Of a stretch of 31,189 bases of DNA, positions 16,305 to 23,988 are shown piece by piece. Source of the stretch: Caldifarciminota bacterium UBA5631. GTDB taxonomy: Bacteria > Hydrothermota > Hydrothermia > UBA1063. Both the position numbers and the translations under genes were made by a program. Numbering within the stretch: position 1 is the first letter of the stretch; every line of letters begins with the position of its first letter. The notes under the pieces are model-generated. The model saw only the letters and a program-made list of their open reading frames with translations. It did no database searches and had not been told where the DNA came from. The stretch is from the NCBI GenBank assembly GCA_002421425.1, contig DIJZ01000022.1:1-31189 (forward strand), in the 5' to 3' direction.

Positions 16305-16718
16305 ATGAAGAAAAAGGTTCTCTTCATTTGTACTCATAACGCTGCCCGCTCGCAGATGGCTGAGGCTTTTCTTAATTATCTCTATCCTGATAGATTTGAG
16401 GCCTATAGTGCGGGGACAAAGCCAGGAGCTCTAAATCAATATGCTGTAAAGGTTATGCAAGAAATGGGAATTGATTTGGGGAAGCATTATTCAAAACATT
16501 TATCAGAGTTTGCTGGAATGGAGTTCGACTATGTTGTTACTGTATGTGATAAGGCCAGGGAATCATGCCCATTCTTTCCGGGGGCAAAGACATATATTCA
16601 CAAAAGTTTTGATGACCCATCACAGGCTTCTGGAACAGATGACGAAATTCTCGAATTTACAAGAAAGGTTAGAGACGAAATAAGGAAGTTTATTGTAGAC
16701 TATTTTGGCTCTATTTAG
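16305..16718 (+). CDS. arsC: Thioredoxin-coupled arsenate reductase ArsC (LMW phosphatase fold)
   Basis: ArsC reduces arsenate to arsenite using a Cys relay. The 137-aa protein has the phosphatase P-loop C9-THNAA-R15 (CX5R) right after the first beta strand (KKKVLFICTHNAARSQMAEAF). It also has the two relay cysteines C81 and C88 in VTVCDKARESCPFFPG, with spacing matching C10/C82/C89 of Bacillus ArsC, so I prefer arsenate reductase over a tyrosine phosphatase. SFDDPSQASGTDDE is the typical later acidic loop. No arsR or arsenite pump gene is adjacent, so it is a stand-alone gene with its own promoter. It is divergent from the cas operon. Confidence 0.88.
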   Translation: MKKKVLFICTHNAARSQMAEAFLNYLYPDRFEAYSAGTKPGALNQYAVKVMQEMGIDLGKHYSKHLSEFAGMEFDYVVTVCDKARESCPFFPGAKTYIHKSFDDPSQASGTDDEILEFTRKVRDEIRKFIVDYFGSI

Positions 16719-16772
16719 AGGGTTTCTCTGAGACATCTTAGCAGAGCTCAAATCATTTCCCAGTTCATACTA

Positions 16773-16801
16773 TTGACTTTTTTGAAACATAACTTTATTT
16801 T
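16773..16801 (+). promoter_or_regulatory. Promoter of the diguanylate cyclase gene, predicted leaderless
   Basis: TTGACT (16773-16778), 17 nt, TATTTT (16796-16801), then 6 nt to the GTG start at 16808. This repeats the arsC arrangement of -10 end to start codon. No Shine-Dalgarno is present, which supports leaderless initiation. Confidence 0.6.
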
Positions 16802-16807
16802 TATGAT

Positions 16808-18358
16808 GTGGACAGAAAAAAAGCCAACATAGTTTACTCTACCTGCATTGGTGTCGTAGGAATAACGCTATCCTTATTCCTTGTCATTATTAAAAAACCC
16901 ATCTTTCCGGTTTTACCTCATTATATTCTATTTTTTGTCTCCTCGAGCCTTGCTGCGTTACTATATCTTTCGGTCAAGAACACCATTGTTTCTTTTGAGA
17001 TTGCTATCTTTCTCTTTATTACTCTTTATTACGGACCTTATGCAGGTAGTTTCACCGCTGCTATGGTTATGCTTTTTGTATGGTTGGGAAAGGCAATATA
17101 TTTCTCTATCAAAAAGGAAGCTAAATTCCTGAACGTCGTGAACACAGGCATTTTCAACGCTGGGACTTACGGCCTTATATATCTTGCTGGAGGCATTGTG
17201 CACAGGTGGACTATTGGAAGGTGGTATGCAAGTCTGCTGGCAATAATCATAATCATTATTTTTAATGAGATAATTTTGACCCTTAATGCTGTTATCAACG
17301 GGCGGGACATTATCAAATACTTTAAAGAGGAAGCCATTGTCAGTGATTTGATTGAACTTTTGATATATCCGCTGGGGATAAGTTTCTATCTTCTATATGA
17401 TGCTTATGGAATATGGGCGGTAACTCCTGTTCTTTCAGTCTTGCTGCTTCTCTCCTATATGGGAAGATCCTACTCCAATTACCAGGAACGCTTGAGGAGC
17501 AGCCTATCGTTGGAGATGAAGATTAACGAAAGTTCACGAGACCTGAACACAATCCTTGAGCCCGAAGAGCTTATTGAGAGGTCCCTGGTTCACGTTGCAA
17601 AACTCCTCCCGGTGCGCTTTGTTATTTTCAAGCCACTCCACAAAATGACATTTTTTAAAGGAACGCTAGTGTGTGAGGGAGAAGATTTGAAGATTGTGGC
17701 AGAAGAGGACCTAGCGGGATACTTGTGGGATGTAGAATTTCAAATTCAGAGAGGGGATGTTCCTCTGGGAGAGATTTTTATTGGTTTAAAAAAGCAGCTT
17801 CAGGAAAATGAGAAAATTGCGCTGAACGGCTTGATTGAGATAATCTCCAGCAGTATGGGGAAAGCCGTTTCTTACAAGGAGTCAATACTGGATGGTTTAA
17901 CAGGTCTGTATACGAGAAGGTATTTTGAAGACATGCTCAAAAGGCAGATTGCAGAATGTAGGCGGTACGATGGTATTTTTTCAATTGTTATTTTTGACAT
18001 AGATAATTTAAAGGGGATAAATGATGCTTATGGCCATCTTAAAGGCGATGAAGTTCTGGTTGAGTTTTCAAAAGTACTGAAACGGAGTATCAGAGAAACG
18101 GATATCCCTGCAAGATGGGGAGGAGATGAGTTTGTTCTTATTTTGATTGGAGTGAATGAAGAAATGGCCGAGGAAATTGCAATGAGGGTAAAGAGAGACA
18201 TCGAAAGCAGAAAATTTCATGAAGGAGGTTCAGAGTTTTCTATTGGGGTAACCTTCTCCTGTATGGAATACACCGGAGAGAAGAAGCTAAGTGCCGAAGA
18301 GCTTTTCTATTTTGTGGATTCGAAGCTCCTTGCAAGAAAAAAGGAGAAGAGGAAATAG
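16808..18358 (+). CDS. Membrane-bound diguanylate cyclase (GGDEF protein)
   Basis: This protein is predicted to make cyclic di-GMP. The 516-aa protein begins at a GTG; the nearby ATGs at 16803 and 16806 are out of frame. About 220 N-terminal residues form roughly six hydrophobic membrane segments, containing YYGPYAGSFTAAMVMLFVW. A cytoplasmic linker of GAF-like size follows (about 230-360). The C-terminal cyclase domain has the active-site motif RWGGDEF intact (G438-F442) and an inhibitory I-site RETD (429-432) exactly five residues upstream, so product feedback is expected. Other family features, such as DGLTGLYTRRYFEDML, are present. The signal sensed by the membrane domain is unknown. No phosphodiesterase is nearby. 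Confidence 0.9.
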   Translation: MDRKKANIVYSTCIGVVGITLSLFLVIIKKPIFPVLPHYILFFVSSSLAALLYLSVKNTIVSFEIAIFLFITLYYGPYAGSFTAAMVMLFVWLGKAIYFSIKKEAKFLNVVNTGIFNAGTYGLIYLAGGIVHRWTIGRWYASLLAIIIIIIFNEIILTLNAVINGRDIIKYFKEEAIVSDLIELLIYPLGISFYLLYDAYGIWAVTPVLSVLLLLSYMGRSYSNYQERLRSSLSLEMKINESSRDLNTILEPEELIERSLVHVAKLLPVRFVIFKPLHKMTFFKGTLVCEGEDLKIVAEEDLAGYLWDVEFQIQRGDVPLGEIFIGLKKQLQENEKIALNGLIEIISSSMGKAVSYKESILDGLTGLYTRRYFEDMLKRQIAECRRYDGIFSIVIFDIDNLKGINDAYGHLKGDEVLVEFSKVLKRSIRETDIPARWGGDEFVLILIGVNEEMAEEIAMRVKRDIESRKFHEGGSEFSIGVTFSCMEYTGEKKLSAEELFYFVDSKLLARKKEKRK

Positions 18359-18381
18359 GCAGGGGACTCCTGCAAGCGGGC

Positions 18382-18837
18382 ATGACTGCACCTGAATTCT
18401 GCCTTCCAGGGCTTGATGGGCGAGAAGTATGTCTTTCAAACTTAAAAGGGAAATGGGTAGTTTTATATTTTTATCCAAAGGATAATACAGGTGGATGCAC
18501 AAAAGAAGCAGTAGATTTCTCTTCAAAGGTAGAGGATTTCTGGTCTTCAGGCGCAATTGTAATTGGCATTAGTAAGGATACCTTAGAAAGTCACAGGCGT
18601 TTTTCAGAGAAGAATAGTCTAAGAATCATATTGCTATCTGATGTTGAGCTGTCGGTGATAAAAGCCTATGGGGCATGGGGTAAGAAAAAACTGTACGGTA
18701 AAGATGTCGAGGGTGTTGTAAGGAGCACGTTTCTTATAGATCCATCGGGCATAATCAGAAAGGTATGGTATGGCGTGAAAGTAGAAGGCCATGCCGTTGA
18801 AGTTCTTAACACACTCAGGACGTTTCAAAATCAATAG
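18382..18837 (+). CDS. bcp: Peroxiredoxin of the Bcp/PrxQ family
   Basis: This is a thiol peroxidase that reduces hydroperoxides. The 151-aa sequence has APEFCLPGLDG at the start, VVLYFYPKDNTGGCTKEA carrying the peroxidatic Cys39, and GISKDTLESHRRFSEKN, as in PrxQ. The resolving Cys usually five residues later is Val44, so it may act as a 1-Cys enzyme or use another Cys. The start is uncertain: family members normally have a short hydrophobic-x-x-G lead before APEF. The in-frame codons upstream read LQAG from a CTG at 18370, so initiation there is possible. A small hairpin GCAGG-GGACT-CCTGC lies just before the gene. It is 23 nt downstream of the GGDEF gene and probably co-transcribed. Confidence 0.88.
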   Translation: MTAPEFCLPGLDGREVCLSNLKGKWVVLYFYPKDNTGGCTKEAVDFSSKVEDFWSSGAIVIGISKDTLESHRRFSEKNSLRIILLSDVELSVIKAYGAWGKKKLYGKDVEGVVRSTFLIDPSGIIRKVWYGVKVEGHAVEVLNTLRTFQNQ

Positions 18838-18872
18838 TTCGAAATTTCGGGAATTTTTTAAAAGGAGGCTTT

Positions 18873-19454
18873 ATGCGTGTCATTGAAGCCATAAGAAAAA
18901 GAAGGTCTTATAGATCCCTTAAACCATTCGAGGTTTCGGAAGGACTTATCTTTGATCTTGCAGAAAGTGCTTCTCTCGCCCCTTCTTGTAACAACAATCA
19001 GCCGTGGAGGTTTGTTTTTGTCACAAACAGGAAAAAACTTGAAGGGATACTGGAAGTAATGCCAAAAGGGAATCAGTGGGCAAAAAATGCAGGAATGATA
19101 GTGGCAGTCTTCTCAAAGAAGGACATGGACTGTGTCCTTGAAGACAACCGAGATTACTTCCTTTTTGACGTAGGCCTTGCAGCGGCTTTTCTAGTATTAA
19201 GAGCCACAGAACTCGGCCTTGTGGCCCACACAATTGCAGGTTATGACCCTGTCAAGGTAAAGGAGATTCTTAATATACCCCAGGATATGGTGCTGATTGC
19301 ATTAGTGATTGTTGGGAAACATTCGAGGGTCACTTCCCCGCTTCTTTCAGAGAAGCAAATCAAAGCCGAACTTGAGAGGCCAGAACGTTTACCTTTTCAA
19401 AAGTTTGCGTATATAAATTCTTACTCATCTGAAGTGATTGAGGAAACACAATAA
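18873..19454 (+). CDS. FMN-dependent nitroreductase family protein
   Basis: This 193-aa flavoprotein is of the nitroreductase family and probably reduces nitro compounds or quinones with NAD(P)H; the real substrate is not evident. FMN-binding landmarks are IRKRRSYRS at the N-terminus, APSCNNNQPWRFVFV (about 33-47) and the later GLVAHTIAGYDPVKVKEILNIP with the usual ALVIVGK strand. A strong Shine-Dalgarno (AAAGGAGG) precedes the ATG. It follows the peroxiredoxin by 35 nt and may form a small redox/stress unit with it. Confidence 0.88.
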   Translation: MRVIEAIRKRRSYRSLKPFEVSEGLIFDLAESASLAPSCNNNQPWRFVFVTNRKKLEGILEVMPKGNQWAKNAGMIVAVFSKKDMDCVLEDNRDYFLFDVGLAAAFLVLRATELGLVAHTIAGYDPVKVKEILNIPQDMVLIALVIVGKHSRVTSPLLSEKQIKAELERPERLPFQKFAYINSYSSEVIEETQ

Positions 19455-20088
19455 AATGCAGTAAGATACCGGATTTTCGTGGGAAAGAGAGGTGACGGAA
19501 AATTGTTTGAGACACTATCAGGTATTTCTACAATCTAGAAACAGAGTATTTGAAAGGTGCGTTAGTTTGGGATGCTGATCCGATGTGTTGATTGCCGAAT
19601 CTGTTCAAAATAATTTGCAAAACGGAAAACGGACTTGACATATTATTGCTTCCTTACTGAAAAGGTTTTTAAACGAAATATAATTGCCGAAATCTAACGG
19701 AGAACTTAAAAATACCCCAAAGTTACAGTAGAAATCGCCGAATGGTTTGAATCAAAAGTTGAAATCGCGAGGACGAAGAATTGTACCCTTAAACTATTCA
19801 TAAATTCTTGCTTCCTATATTCTTTAATGATGCTGATTATCTCGATCCGTGAGCTCCTTTTGGAAGCACATTGGCTTATAGATTGAGGAGATTTCAAAAG
19901 GCGCATTATATCATCTCCTTAGCCCATAAATGAGAGGATGTCTCATCGCCTTGCTATAATTCCTCAGCAGGATTTGAAAGAATCTTTTAAGGCGTCACTA
20001 ACTCCAGAGATGTTCTAAACAGGCTCAACTCACTGGTGTCGTGCTTGCAAAATATAACTTTGCGTTGTTTTCTCTGTAACGACCTGGC
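19455..20088. other. Gene-poor interval, possibly decayed sequence
   Basis: There is no convincing gene over about 630 bp. Every frame is broken by stops, the longest open pieces being about 50-65 codons with no recognisable motif. An open stretch on the plus strand near 19711-19860 reads like protein (KVTVEIAEWFESK) but lacks a start, which could mean a remnant gene. An extended -10-like TGCTATAAT occurs at 19952-19960 without a -35. I see no tRNA, rRNA, repeat array or insertion-sequence end. Confidence 0.5.
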
Positions 20089-20117
20089 TTGACATTCTGA
20101 GGACTTTCTATTATATT
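20089..20117 (+). promoter_or_regulatory. Promoter of the coiled-coil protein-valS operon
   Basis: TTGACA (20089-20094), 17-nt spacer, TATATT (20112-20117). The predicted start near 20124 gives a short leader containing a clear Shine-Dalgarno (GGGAGG) before the ATG at 20148. No T-box-like structure is possible in so short a leader. Confidence 0.7.
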
Positions 20118-20147
20118 TTAAGACTAATTTAGCACTGGGAGGTTAAT

Positions 20148-20519
20148 ATGACAAAACAAAAGAGAGAGGATTTATTACAGTTATGGGTATCTGTTACCGA
20201 TTTTGGTGAGACCTGGACAGAAAAAATTCAGGAACTTCAGACCAGAATAGATGAATTAAAGAAGACAGAAGACTACGAGGTAATTAAAGAAGATTTAGAG
20301 AATTTAAATGACGCTCTTGATGACCTCCACAAAGAAATTGAGGATGCAGTGGATGAGGCTCTCAATGGGTCTTTATCTATTGATGATCTTGCAGAGCTTT
20401 TTAAGGATTATGCGGACAAGCTTTTAATGCTGGAACAGGAGCTTATTGAGCTGGAACTTGAACCTGAAGAATATGAAGATTACTGGGAGGAAGAAGAAGG
20501 GGAAGAAGGTGAATATTAG
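20148..20519 (+). CDS. Small acidic coiled-coil protein of unknown function
   Basis: I do not recognise this 123-aa protein. It is soluble, has no signal peptide or Cys, and consists almost entirely of predicted helices with heptad-like Leu/Ile spacing (IQELQTRIDELKK, IKEDLENLNDALDDLHKEIEDAV). The last 20 residues are strikingly acidic (EEYEDYWEEEEGEEGEY). It has a near-consensus promoter and a strong Shine-Dalgarno, and valS starts 8 nt after its stop, so it is a real, co-expressed gene. A chaperone-like or nucleic-acid-mimic role could be imagined, but nothing shows it. Confidence 0.75.
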   Translation: MTKQKREDLLQLWVSVTDFGETWTEKIQELQTRIDELKKTEDYEVIKEDLENLNDALDDLHKEIEDAVDEALNGSLSIDDLAELFKDYADKLLMLEQELIELELEPEEYEDYWEEEEGEEGEY

Positions 20520-20527
20520 GTAGAGTT

Positions 20528-23173
20528 ATGAAAGATCTCCCAACAAAATACAATCCTACAGAAATTGAAGGCAAAATATACAAGTTCTGGCTGCAAAAAG
20601 GTTATTTCAAAGCGAACCCTTCTTCACCGAAGCCGAAGTATTCAATTATGATCCCTCCACCAAATATCACTGGAATGCTCACCCTTGGTCATGTTTTAAA
20701 TAACACCCTTCAGGACATTATGGTTCGCTTTAAAAGGATGCAAGGATACGATGTCCTCTGGCAACCGGGTATTGATCACGCCGGCATAGCTACCCAGAAT
20801 GTAGTTGAAAAAGCTCTTGCCAAAGAAGGTAAAACCCGCTTCGACCTTGGAAGAGAGGAATTCATCAAGAGAGTCTGGGAATGGAAAGACCATTACGGTG
20901 AGACAATTCTTTCTCAGCTTCGGAAACTCGGGGTTTCCTGTGACTGGTCCAGGATTAAGTTTACGATGGATCCCGAACTTTCGAAAGCTGTAATCAGAGC
21001 GTTTGTGAAACTTTACGAGGACGGTCTGATCTATCGGGGCACAAGAATTATTAACTGGTGTCCCAGATGTGGCACTGCCCTGGCCGATGATGAGGTTACT
21101 TACATTGAAAGAAAAGACAAGTTGTACTACATTAAGTACCCTTTTACAGATGGCAGAGGTTACGTAACTGTAGCGACTACGAGGCCGGAGACTTTCCTGG
21201 GAGATACTGCTGTAGCAGTTCATCCCGACGATGAAAGATATAAAGCCTTCATTGGGAAGAAACTCAGGCTTCCCCTCATAGAATGGATTAGGAAGGACCG
21301 GCAGGGTAGTGAGATCTCTGCAGAAGTACCACTTGTTTCATCATGGAGGGTGGACCGCGAGTTTGGAACCGGTGCAGTAAAGGTTACCCCGGCCCATGAC
21401 CCCGTTGATTTTGAAATTGCACAGGAAAATAAACTTCCTGAAGTTCAGGTGATGGACTCCAGGGGATTTATGAATGAAAATGCTGGATCGTTTTCGGGTC
21501 TTTCGAGGGAAGACGCGAGAAGGAAGATCATCAATGAGCTTGAAACCCGTAGTTTTCTTGAGAAGATTGAAGACTACACTCATAACATTGGTATATGCTA
21601 TCGTTGCGATACGATAATCGAACCTTATCTCTCGCCGCAGTGGTTTGTAAAGATCAAGCCTCTTGCTGAGAAGGCTTATAGTGCCGTTAAAGAAGGAAGT
21701 ATAGAAATCATCCCCGAACAGTTTGAAAAGATATACTATAACTGGCTGGAGAACGTTAAGGACTGGTGCATTTCAAGGCAGATTTGGTGGGGACACAGGA
21801 TTCCAGTTTATGTCTGTCAGGATTGCAGAAATGTTATGGTTAGGGAATCGGCGCCCATGAGCTGTTCTAAATGTGATTCGTTAAATATTCAACAGGACGA
21901 AGATGTGCTCGATACATGGTTCTCCTCGTGGCTTTGGCCATTTTCTACCCTGGGCTGGCCTGAAGAAACCGAATTTCTTAAAAAATACTATCCAACAGAT
22001 CTCCTGATTACGGGTTGGGATATACTCTTCTTCTGGGTTGCACGGATGATAATGGCTGGATATTACTTTATGGGTGAAAAACCTTTTGACAGGGTCTATC
22101 TACATGGTCTTATAAGGGATGAGAAGCGCAGGAAGCTCTCGAAAAGTCTCGGAAACTCTCCAGACCCCCTTGAACTTATTGAGAAGTACGGTGCTGATGG
22201 GGTTAGAATGGGTCTGCTTCTTATAACTCCCGAAGGTCAGGATGTCATTTACTCTGAGAAGAAGATGGAACTCGGGAGAAATTTCAGTAACAAGCTCTGG
22301 AATGCGAGCAGACTGCTCCTTATGAATTATGAAGGAAGTGAAATTGATCCAAACCCTGATCCTGTAAAAATTGAAGACCGCTGGATTTTGCATCTTCTAG
22401 ATTCTACGATTGCCGAAACCACGAAGGCACTGGAAGGGAACGATTTTAACAGAGCGAGCTGGCTGATTTATAACTTGTTCTGGAGCGAGTATTGTGACTG
22501 GTATCTGGAGGCAATTAAGCCCAGATTGTTTAACAAAGATATTACCGCTTTCCAGAACGCTTTCTATGTTTTGAGAAATATCCTTCAGCTTTTGCATCCA
22601 TTTATTCCTTTTATTACCGAAGAAATCTGGCATCAACTGCCAATACAGGGGCTTGAAGAGTCAATAATGGTCTCCAGATGGCCTGAGGCAGGAAGATTTA
22701 GTTTTTCGGAAGATTTTTCAAAATTTGAAATTTTGAAGGAATTGATTCAAAGCGTTAGGCAGGTAAAGTCAGAATTGTCCCTTGGCGACAGGATTGACAT
22801 TGTGCTGGAATTCTCCGACAAGGGAATGGAGAAGATGCTACAGGAGAATATCTCTCTGCTCACTTTCCTTTCTGGAATAAGAGAATTCAAGAAGGAGAGC
22901 GGAGAACATGGAATTCCAATTCTTGTGGGGAAATACCATTTTCTTGTTCCTGTTAGTGACCGCGAGCAGATTAACAAAATGGTTTCAAACTTTAAAGAAG
23001 AGATTAAGGAGCTTGAGAAACATCTCTCTGAAATTGAGCACAAACTGAATAATCAGGAATTTCTCACCAGGGCGCCTTCACAGGTAGTCGAGAAGGAAAT
23101 AGAGAAAAAACATACTTTTGAGCTTAAAATTGATAAGTTGAAAAGTTACATCAAAGGACTTGAAGGGTCCTGA
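20528..23173 (+). CDS. valS: Valyl-tRNA synthetase
   Basis: This enzyme charges tRNA-Val with valine. The 881-aa protein is full length. The class I catalytic core starts with PPPNITGMLTLGHVLNNT, where the HIGH box reads TLGH (Thr for the first His, a variant I believe occurs in some bacterial ValRS lineages). It continues with WQPGIDHAGIATQ and ends with the KMSKS box as KLSKS in RRKLSKSLGNSPDPL. The editing domain (TTRPETFLGDTAVAVHPDD) removes mischarged threonine. Zinc-type Cys pairs occur at CPRCGTA and CQDCRN/CSKCDS. The C-terminus is a coiled-coil tRNA-binding arm (about residues 815-880). It lies 8 nt after the coiled-coil protein gene. Confidence 0.97.
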   Translation: MKDLPTKYNPTEIEGKIYKFWLQKGYFKANPSSPKPKYSIMIPPPNITGMLTLGHVLNNTLQDIMVRFKRMQGYDVLWQPGIDHAGIATQNVVEKALAKEGKTRFDLGREEFIKRVWEWKDHYGETILSQLRKLGVSCDWSRIKFTMDPELSKAVIRAFVKLYEDGLIYRGTRIINWCPRCGTALADDEVTYIERKDKLYYIKYPFTDGRGYVTVATTRPETFLGDTAVAVHPDDERYKAFIGKKLRLPLIEWIRKDRQGSEISAEVPLVSSWRVDREFGTGAVKVTPAHDPVDFEIAQENKLPEVQVMDSRGFMNENAGSFSGLSREDARRKIINELETRSFLEKIEDYTHNIGICYRCDTIIEPYLSPQWFVKIKPLAEKAYSAVKEGSIEIIPEQFEKIYYNWLENVKDWCISRQIWWGHRIPVYVCQDCRNVMVRESAPMSCSKCDSLNIQQDEDVLDTWFSSWLWPFSTLGWPEETEFLKKYYPTDLLITGWDILFFWVARMIMAGYYFMGEKPFDRVYLHGLIRDEKRRKLSKSLGNSPDPLELIEKYGADGVRMGLLLITPEGQDVIYSEKKMELGRNFSNKLWNASRLLLMNYEGSEIDPNPDPVKIEDRWILHLLDSTIAETTKALEGNDFNRASWLIYNLFWSEYCDWYLEAIKPRLFNKDITAFQNAFYVLRNILQLLHPFIPFITEEIWHQLPIQGLEESIMVSRWPEAGRFSFSEDFSKFEILKELIQSVRQVKSELSLGDRIDIVLEFSDKGMEKMLQENISLLTFLSGIREFKKESGEHGIPILVGKYHFLVPVSDREQINKMVSNFKEEIKELEKHLSEIEHKLNNQEFLTRAPSQVVEKEIEKKHTFELKIDKLKSYIKGLEGS

Positions 23174-23184
23174 AGGAGTGTTGA

Positions 23185-23988
23185 TTGAGTTGCGGGATTT
23201 TTGCATACGTAGGGCAGGAAAAGATCAAGCTAAGAACTATTTATAACTGTTTAAAAGATCTCGAGTCTCTTCAGGAAGCTGAGGATACTTCACCCTTAGG
23301 GGGCCATGGTGCCGGATATGTTATGCTTTCTGACGCGTTAGTTCCGTTTTATAACAAGGTTGGTTACTTTGAGAAAATGTCGGCAGTGGACGCTTTATTT
23401 GATCTCGATGAACTGAAGGAAGTTGAGGAATCGAGCTTTTTCATCGCTCATGTTCGAAGGGCATCCGACGAGTTTTCAAACGCTGAAGAACTTGATGAGC
23501 TACACGCTCAGCCTTTCGTGCACTCCGGAGCCCACTACAGGGTATACGGGGTTCACAACGGATTTCTCAAAAACTATATCGATCTGAAAGGCAAGTTCAG
23601 TCTTTCTGAATGTTTTACAGATTCTGATGCGCTCTGTCAGGTTTTTCTTGCATTGCTTGAACGTTACGATGAATTATCGCGTGCCTGTGAGGAACTATTC
23701 TCGATTGTTGATGGCAACAATACTGCTGTGTTTCTTGTGGAAAAAAGGGAGCAGTTCTGGCTTGTGGTTATGCATACAGGGAAGACGCGAGGCATTGTGA
23801 TCTACGAGAATGAACTTGGAGAAATTATAATTTCGTCAAGGAAATCCGTTCTTGAAAAGCATTTTGCTGGCCTTCTGGAGCGAAAAAAATTCTTCGAAAC
23901 TCTTTTCATAAAACCAAAGGAACATCAGATATTCATTAATTGGTGGAGAGTGGAGATTAATCCACCTTTTAAATTGAGCGAATACTGA
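23185..23988 (+). CDS. Stand-alone class II glutamine amidotransferase domain protein
   Basis: This 267-aa Ntn-type glutaminase domain resembles the N-terminal half of GlmS, but no synthase domain follows. Motifs are CGIFAYVGQ at the N-terminus, AHVRRASDE, HAQPF, VHNGFLKNYIDL (compare HNG in GlmS) and TDSDALCQVF. The start is fixed: TTG at 23185 is preceded in frame by a TGA and has AAGGAG at good spacing. The nucleophile Cys is therefore residue 3 (Met-Ser-Cys), not residue 2 as is usual. Its substrate and partner are unknown. It starts 11 nt after valS and overlaps the convergent hutI end by 20 nt. Confidence 0.82.
   Translation: MSCGIFAYVGQEKIKLRTIYNCLKDLESLQEAEDTSPLGGHGAGYVMLSDALVPFYNKVGYFEKMSAVDALFDLDELKEVEESSFFIAHVRRASDEFSNAEELDELHAQPFVHSGAHYRVYGVHNGFLKNYIDLKGKFSLSECFTDSDALCQVFLALLERYDELSRACEELFSIVDGNNTAVFLVEKREQFWLVVMHTGKTRGIVIYENELGEIIISSRKSVLEKHFAGLLERKKFFETLFIKPKEHQIFINWWRVEINPPFKLSEY

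Noticed and set aside
19741..19756. tRNA T-arm-like GGTTTGAATC
   Set aside because: No acceptor stem, D-arm or anticodon arm can be placed around it.
19706..19906. Open frame of 66 codons on the minus strand in the gene-poor interval
   Set aside because: It has a Cys/Ser-rich sequence with no family features and no good ribosome-binding site. The plus strand of the same DNA is also partly open, so neither is convincing.
20668..20700. Defective valS because the HIGH box reads TLGH
   Set aside because: The rest of the enzyme is complete and I believe a Thr at this position occurs in other bacterial ValRS, so it is probably lineage variation rather than loss of function.
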